Positions 16,036 through 21,013 of a DNA stretch of 21,013 bases are shown here, in pieces. A program made the translations under genes and the position numbers. The notes beneath the pieces are model-generated. The model was given only the letters and a program-made list of their open reading frames with translations, was not told where the DNA came from and made no database searches. The DNA is from Thalassiosira profunda (taxonomy: Eukaryota; Bacillariophyta; Thalassiosirophyceae; Thalassiosirales; Thalassiosiraceae), in NCBI GenBank assembly GCA_036939355.1, contig JALLAP010001362.1:1-21013 (forward strand), given 5' to 3'. Numbering within the stretch: the first letter of the stretch is position 1; each line of letters begins with the position of its first letter.

Positions 16036-16482
16036 GTGTGATGCGTTCGGGCGAGAGAGGCGTTGCAGACCGGCGTTTGGGGAAATTATGAGCTCAAAAA
16101 GCGAACGCAGGGTTCGGATCCACGCCACGGTCTATCGTGCGAAAGTGCATCCTCCGCGCGCCTCCGCCGGCTGCGCCGAGTGTCAGCTTCGACGCTTCTC
16201 ATCAGTGATCTCGAAGCCGGCCCTGCATGCAGGATCTCGTCGATCGCGCTCGGGTTGTGAGCGAGCAGGTTGTGAGGGCAAGGGCAGTTGCTCGCTCGGG
16301 ATGCGATATGCGATCCTTCGCACTTGAAGACCAGCATCTTGATTTTGGACCGATTTGTTTAAGGCAGTTGGGGGCGAGCGACCTTCGCACTTGACTTGAT
16401 TATTTGTTCTTTGATGTTTTTGTGTGCGGGCGGGTTGCAAAGCAAGCACCGCCAGGCGAGGCTCCTCCTACCCATCGCCGCC
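16036..16482. other. Divergent intergenic region (447 bases)
   Basis: Between the second six-cysteine gene (minus) and the kelch gene (plus). It holds the conserved promoter block of the former (16056-16122) and a direct repeat CCTTCGCACTTGA at 16315-16327 and 16382-16394. No coding sequence is seen. Confidence 0.5.
16056..16122 (-). promoter_or_regulatory. Conserved upstream block of the second six-cysteine gene
   Basis: This is the counterpart of 14344-14414; 37 and 22 bases are identical. It starts 21 bases before the start codon. Sequence further upstream no longer matches the neighbour, so the conserved part may mark the edge of the duplication or of the working promoter. Confidence 0.7.
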
Positions 16483-17459
16483 ATGCTCGCCCACCGCCGC
16501 TCCGCCGCGGCCGCGGGATGGTCGTGGCGCCCGGTCTCCGCCGCGGCGGCGCCGCGCGCGAGCGGCCACGCCTCCGCCCCAATCATCGGCGGCGACGTCG
16601 TCCTGTTCGGCGGCCTCACCGGCCCGGCGGGCACGCCCACGACCAACGATCTGTGGCGCTTCGACTCTTCCGCCGAGGAATGGGCGCTGCTCTCGCCTGA
16701 AAATAAGCCGCGGGTGCGCATGTACTCCGCGGCGGCAATCCTGGGCGAACAGCTCTACATTTTTGGCGGGTGGGATCCGGGGGCTCCGGGCAGCGGCGGC
16801 GAGTTCCTGGACGCGACGACGCTTGGTCGTTCGACTTTGCCACGGAGCAATGGAACGAGGAGGAGGCCAAGCTGCCGTATCCGGTGTCGAGGCACGCGGC
16901 CGTGGCGGTGGGAGACATGACCGTGATACATACGTTCAAGGGAGTGCTGACTTATAAGGATGGGAAGATTGCCGAGCAGGAAACAATGGGCGATGCGCCG
17001 GACGCGCTGAGCATGTGCGCCATGACATCGATCGGCAACAAAGTCGTGCTATTTGGAGGGGCGGACAAAACGCAGCAAATGTCGTCGGACGTGTACGTGC
17101 TCGACACCACAAACTGGACGTGGACCAAGCTCGAAGGCAACGGCGACGGACCGGCGGCCTTGGCGAGCGCGTGCATGGCTCCCCTGTCGGACAACGCATG
17201 CATTCTCTTTGGGGGAGCAGGATTGGCTCCTTCGGGATACGAGGGCGGGTACGGCCTCCAGCCGAAGGATGAGGCGTGGATCTGCACCTTGGGCGAGAAG
17301 ACAGTCGAGTGGGAGTTGCTCGAATGCGAGAGACGGCCGGAGGCTCGGCTGGCGGCTTCGTTGGATTGCGTGGGCGAGGGACGGTTCCTGTTGCAGGGAG
17401 GATACGATTCGGTGTCGAAGGAGACGTTTGGGGAGCCGTGGATTTTGACGAAGGGTTGA
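16483..17459 (+). CDS. Kelch-repeat beta-propeller protein, about 325 aa, one frameshift
   Basis: The start at 16483 is chosen for its GCCGCCATG context; an in-frame ATG at 16396 is less likely. Codons 1-110 are in one frame and the rest, to TGA 17457-17459, in another. One base appears missing at 16813-16818, between EFLD and DAWSFDF. About six kelch blades are visible: VVLFGGLTGP with NDLWRFD, LYIFGGWDPG with DAWSFDF, a degenerate third (SRHAAVAVGD), VVLFGGADKT with SDVYVLD, CILFGGAGLA with DEAWICTL, and FLLQGGYDSV. The FGG plus W spacing is that of kelch propellers, which serve as protein-binding platforms. No BTB or F-box domain is attached. The Ala/Arg-rich N-terminus might be a targeting peptide. 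It converges on the RING-CH gene with only 58 bases between. Confidence 0.82.
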
Positions 17460-17517
17460 ATGAGCTGAAGAGCATATCAAACGGAAGAGAATACCAAAGC
17501 GAGGGAGAAACGCAGTG

Positions 17518-19077
17518 CTAAAATATACCCCGTCCCAACACCATGCTTCTTGCCCTTCTCGGCTGGTCAAACTGCGGGATGTTTCTCGTGCTTTGCTCTG
17601 GTTTGGTGTCTACAGTGAATCTGGTACTTCGAACAACAGCCGTTGGCTTGATGCTGTCATCATCAAAGTGCACCACCAAGCGGCCACTTTCAGCTGACCA
17701 GTTTCGAACGTCTCCAATCTTGCCGTTCAATGCAGTCGCGTTGGTCAGCCCATGACAAATGACAGGGGTCGAAGCAATAGGCAAAATATGCTTGGAATCC
17801 ACTGTAATCGCATCGTGTTCGGTGCTAAACTCTTCTGACGGGTTCTTGAGCGGACCCTGAATAACGCATTGGTCACCGTCCGATTCGTATCTCACAGCTT
17901 TGAAGATCTCACCAGCATTGCTCCCATGAAGCACTGCTACGAGTCGGCACTCTGCAAATGACAAGCTCCATTCGATCCTACGAGTATCTGGATGCTCGTG
18001 TCCAAGGACCCGGCGACTGAGCAAAAGGATTTTTCTGAGCATCCGTTCCGATGCTATTCCACAATTGGCATTCTTGAGACACCTCGCTAGCCCTTCCCCC
18101 TGAGTTATCGCGAAGAACGAATCTTCGCCATACTCTAACACAGACGCCTCGTAGGCTTGGCGCAGCTTGCTCACCGCGTCACTATTGCGTTTCTTGTACG
18201 CGGTCACATTCTCTTGCGGCTTCGTCTTTAATTGACCAATTTTCATCTCAAGATCTGCAAGAAACGATAATGAATGGGAGTCTACGAGGAGACTATCAGG
18301 CAATCCCCGAAGGAGACTCTGGGCTCTCTCAAAGCACTGCAGAGCTTTTTGATCGCCCTCCACTGTCCTCGATCTGAGTGACAGATCCCCCAGCATACCA
18401 AATACGCACGTTTCGATATTCACAATGGTTTCGATGGATAAGGAATGGTCCGGCTTGCATTTCATCATTTCCGCGAGGGAGAGGCACTTCTTCCCAGCCT
18501 CTTCTGCCTCTCCACTTCTTAAAGTGGAGAGCGCAATAAAATTGAGATTGTACGCTGACAAGAGTCGCCAGTCACTGCATGTGCCCTCATTCTCTACAAA
18601 TTTGATGCACTCGGCGGCCAAGAGAAGGCCCAATTCACCTCGGTAGCGCTGCATGCAGTTAGGGCATTGCTGCCACGCAATGTTGAACTTGGACATATCG
18701 GAAGGACTTTTGATGTGACGGATTTTTGCCTTTGCAAAATCGACGATGCAGGATAGGTGCCCAAAACCCGACTCCCCCCTGCACGAACAGTTCCGAAGTA
18801 GTGGCTGCCCATCGTCGTCGGGCCCTTCTCCAAGACAGATCCAGCACGTCGCCTCCGATGGGGCCCCTCCCGTTAACTGTTTCGTCCCCACTTCGGGGTC
18901 CGAACCACCCAAAGACGCGGCAATGACGGCTTCATCCGATGCCGTTGCCCCCACATCGTCATCCTCGATTTTTAGGCGCCGCAGATCAGCAGCCAGCTGG
19001 TTGTCGTCCTTTGGCGTGGCCGGAGCGGCCGCCATCTTCTTCGACCTCCGTTCGCCGTTGCGCTTTTTCGAGGGCAT
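17518..19077 (-). CDS. RING-CH (RINGv) zinc-finger protein with helical repeats, 519 aa
   Basis: Intact single exon. A basic, disordered N-terminus (MPSKKRNGERRSKK) precedes a C4HC3 RING-variant finger: C78, C81, C97, C99, H107, C110, C138, C141 (CWICLG, CSCRG, GHLSC, CPNC). This finger recruits E2 enzymes in MARCH-type ubiquitin ligases. Unlike MARCH proteins it has no transmembrane segments. A helical region from about 145 to 385 looks like TPR/Sel1-type repeats (RGELGLLLAAECIKF, ALQCFERAQSLL). The C-terminus has NGKIGDVRNWSAESGRLVVHF, reminiscent of a small SH3-like barrel. The most likely role is a cytosolic ubiquitin ligase with a TPR substrate-binding arm. Related RING-CH/TPR proteins are, from general knowledge, numerous in diatoms. 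Met15 is an alternative start. Confidence 0.85.
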   Translation of the reverse strand: MPSKKRNGERRSKKMAAAPATPKDDNQLAADLRRLKIEDDDVGATASDEAVIAASLGGSDPEVGTKQLTGGAPSEATCWICLGEGPDDDGQPLLRNCSCRGESGFGHLSCIVDFAKAKIRHIKSPSDMSKFNIAWQQCPNCMQRYRGELGLLLAAECIKFVENEGTCSDWRLLSAYNLNFIALSTLRSGEAEEAGKKCLSLAEMMKCKPDHSLSIETIVNIETCVFGMLGDLSLRSRTVEGDQKALQCFERAQSLLRGLPDSLLVDSHSLSFLADLEMKIGQLKTKPQENVTAYKKRNSDAVSKLRQAYEASVLEYGEDSFFAITQGEGLARCLKNANCGIASERMLRKILLLSRRVLGHEHPDTRRIEWSLSFAECRLVAVLHGSNAGEIFKAVRYESDGDQCVIQGPLKNPSEEFSTEHDAITVDSKHILPIASTPVICHGLTNATALNGKIGDVRNWSAESGRLVVHFDDDSIKPTAVVRSTRFTVDTKPEQSTRNIPQFDQPRRARSMVLGRGIF

Positions 19078-19594
19078 TGAGCTATCTCGGTCGGTCCCGG
19101 GACGCTTGTTGGCAGGGCAGAATAAAGATAAGTGAAGTCAGTGGTTGCCTCCGACAGGGGCCCAAGAGGGGCGCGGGGACATGGAGTTGGCGGTTTGGTG
19201 CGCCGCGCCGGGGCTGTCCTGTGTCGTGGCGATGCGCGACGCTTGCTATGCAATGCAAAGATACCTATTGTAGATTGTAGAGGCAAGAGTAGAGGCGATT
19301 GAGGGTAGGTATCGTAACTACATAAGTATTAGTATGTAGATACCCCACAATACCCTCCAAATTTTGCCAAAAAATAGAGCGGCCCCGCGCGCGCCCACCC
19401 CCGCCCACACCAACGCCGGCCGCGCCGCTTCACCTACTCGACGGCAAGGATATTGGACGCACACAGCGGAGGCCAGCGGCGGCGGCATCGGTCTCAGCAG
19501 AGGGGCGTCGGCAGAGCTCATCGCCTTGGTCGATCTGGGCTGTTTGGGATCGATCGTCTGGGCAGTTTGTTGACTTGCAACTTTCACATACACC
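19078..19594. other. Divergent intergenic region (517 bases)
   Basis: Between the RING-CH gene (minus) and the Ser-rich gene (plus). It includes a TAC/GTA-rich element (19305-19344) and GC-rich flanks. No coding ORF is supported. Confidence 0.5.
19305..19344. promoter_or_regulatory. Recurring GTAGGTA element, copy in the RING-CH / Ser-rich divergent promoter
   Basis: GTAGGTATCG, TACATAAGTA and GTAGATACC follow one another in 40 bases, a looser version of the GTAGGTACCT / ACGTAAGTACC pair. It is about 230-250 bases from both start codons. Confidence 0.35.
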
Positions 19595-21013
19595 ATGATC
19601 AAATTCACCCGCTCCACGAAGAAGAAGCTCGACAAGGTCCGGCACTCCGGGACCGCCTCGTCCTCGGCCGCCCAACAAAGCGCGGCCCGGGGGGGCGGGG
19701 ACGCCTCCCGCTCGGTCAACTCGGCCTACAGCCAGAGCCAGCACTCCCAATATTCCGAGTACACCGAGGGGACGTCGGGGCAGTATTCCCAGGGGGGCGT
19801 CGACACGAGCAATCGGTCGGGGAGAGCGGGCGGCCATGCGAGGCACCGGCAGCACCGGAGCGGGACGGGGGGAAGCTCGGGGGGCAACCGGCGGTACTCG
19901 AGCGCCCAGAGCGTGGCGAGCATCAGCAGCGCCAGTGTGTTTGCCCCCAGCGTGGTCAGCGGGGTGAGTATCTGTTGCCGTGTTTCTATATGGATCTTTG
20001 CAATCTGATTGAAGAGGGTTGTACTCAATTATTTCCTGCTCTCTTATCGGCTTTTGGCTCCAATTTTGTGCACATGATGTGTTCTTCACTGAATTGACTT
20101 GGGATGGCCCTGAACAACACATCCACGAACACTATCGATGACAGGCCCAATCTCAGGGAGGACAGGGCGGCCTGCAGCCTTCATCCGCCCGGCTCCTGCG
20201 CGACCTCAATGCCTCGGCACGCTCGTCCCTTCTGTCGTCCCTGGGTAACGCCGCATCGCGCACCTTTCGCTCCTACAAAATGAGCCTCCCCCGCTGCCCA
20301 CCGCCCGTCCAGAGCTGGAGCGGGAGTGCCTCCAGCATGACGGGCAGCGGACTAGCAGTTGGGGAGGGAGGGGAGGTCCCTCCCATCGAAACCGACCTCG
20401 AACTCCTGGGGAGGACCGTCCACGCCGTCTCGAGCGCGCTCACCGAGCCCCCCAAGGAGGGAGATCGGTTCATGATCTACGACGTCAGCTTCAACCCCAA
20501 GGGGTGCGTGTGGGACGCCCTCATCGTCGTGCAAGTGAAGGACGACGGGGGAGACGACGACACGACCAGCAAGTCGAGCAAATCCAGTCGGCGGGGGAGC
20601 ACCAAAGGCGGCCACGGGAGTTCGCGGATGCGCAGCAGGAGTCGGTCCACGAGCCGGAGCTCGCGGAGCCTCGCCGGGGGAGGAAGTGGAAGCAGCGGGG
20701 GGAACAAGACGTTCACCTTCCCCATTCGGGTGACGTGCGCGGAGGACGACGACGTGGAGCCCATTGACCCCAGCCGCCCCCGGGCGAAGACGTACGCTGT
20801 GGACTTGTCGGTGATTGACGACTCTGTCCACCATCCCATTTCGCGGTGGTCGGCGGCCGAGGCGGCGGAGCATCGGGATGACATCAAGAATGCCATGGAG
20901 TGGGTGAGCTACGGGATTCGCCGGAGCATGGCGCGGAGCATGTTCCCCCAGTTCCCGGAGGGGTGCCAGGGGAGGCCGTTCAGAGAGGTGTACCAGCTGA
21001 ACAAGAAGGTGAG
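19595..21013 (+). CDS. Ser/Gly/Arg-rich protein of unknown function, two exons seen, 3' truncated
   Basis: Exon 1 is 19595-19963 (123 codons) and exon 2 runs from 20145 to the window end, with a possible donor AAG|GTGAG at 21009. The 181-base intron has a GTGAGT donor and GACAG acceptor. The second AG 12 bases on (CTCAG, 20156) is also in frame, so alternative acceptors are possible. No stop occurs in exon 2 over 288 codons, which strongly supports it. Exon 1 starts MIKFTRSTKKKLDKVRHSG and is rich in Ser, Gln and Gly. Exon 2 has a folded-looking part (DRFMIYDVSFNPKGCVWDALIVVQVKDD split by a charged loop), an RS-like segment (RMRSRSRSTSRSSRS) and then KTFTFPIRVTCAEDDD and YAVDLSVIDD. No family is recognised. 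A disordered N-terminus followed by a beta-rich domain with a Ser/Arg loop is all that can be said. Confidence 0.7.

Noticed and set aside
2741..20081. Shared 15-mer TGTGCACATGATGTG in two introns (2741-2755 and 20067-20081)
   Set aside because: One or so exact 15-base match is expected by chance in a window of this size, and the two copies lie in opposite sense relative to their genes.
19430..20122. Minus-strand ORF of 230 codons
   Set aside because: It crosses exon 1 and the intron of the Ser-rich gene and has low-complexity Pro/Arg content only.
20352..20873. Minus-strand ORF of 173 codons
   Set aside because: Antisense to exon 2 of the Ser-rich gene, which has 288 open codons and a supported splice.
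1..21013. tRNA, rRNA, transposon ends, CRISPR arrays or prokaryotic operons
   Set aside because: None was found on reading; there is no cloverleaf, no terminal inverted repeats around a transposase, and no spaced repeats.

Overview
The window looks like nuclear DNA of a unicellular eukaryote, most likely a centric diatom close to Thalassiosira. This is inferred from gene content and style, not from a search. The evidence is a cytosolic ribosomal protein gene (eS17), few and short spliceosomal introns with GTGAGT/GTAAGT donors, moderately high GC, compact genes on both strands, and families common in diatoms: RING-CH plus helical repeats, PPR, MYND, and Stc1-like zinc ribbons. No bacterial operon, tRNA, rRNA, CRISPR array or transposon is visible.

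Layout: (1) 2-145, the 3' end of a Gln/His-rich protein. (2) 369-1763 (+), a leucine-rich-repeat protein. (3) 1917-3053 (-), a two-exon permuted NlpC/P60-like (papain-like fold) protein. (4) 3403-4067 (+), a two-exon protein of unknown function with a tandem repeat in its intron. (5) 4764-6590 (+), a MATE-family transporter, broken on paper by a scaffold-join artefact and a one-base shift. (6) 6587-9595 (-), a large PPR protein whose stop codon overlaps that of the transporter. (7) 9948-11388 (+), a protein with six Stc1-like zinc ribbons and one frameshift. (8) 11541-12006 (-), two-exon RPS17 (eS17). (9) 12689-13485 (+), a MYND-finger pseudogene with three lesions. (10) 13564-14322 (-) and 15177-16035 (-), a tandem pair of secreted six-cysteine proteins with GPI-anchor-like tails and conserved upstream and downstream flanks; the second copy is frameshifted twice. 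(11) 16483-17459 (+), a kelch-repeat protein with one frameshift. (12) 17518-19077 (-), a RING-CH ubiquitin-ligase-like protein. (13) 19595 to the window edge (+), a two-exon Ser/Arg-rich protein that runs off the end.

The genes do not form one pathway; this is an ordinary mixed nuclear neighbourhood. The parts that look least described are the tandem six-cysteine surface-protein pair with its duplicated promoter, the multi-ribbon Stc1-like protein, and a recurring GTAGGTACC / ACGTAAGTACC element in several promoter regions. At least nine frame-disrupting changes in five genes sit between 5.5 and 17 kb. Some are clearly assembly or sequencing faults; others (the MYND gene, the second six-cysteine gene) look like real decay. 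Corrected lengths given below assume the smallest indel that restores the frame.
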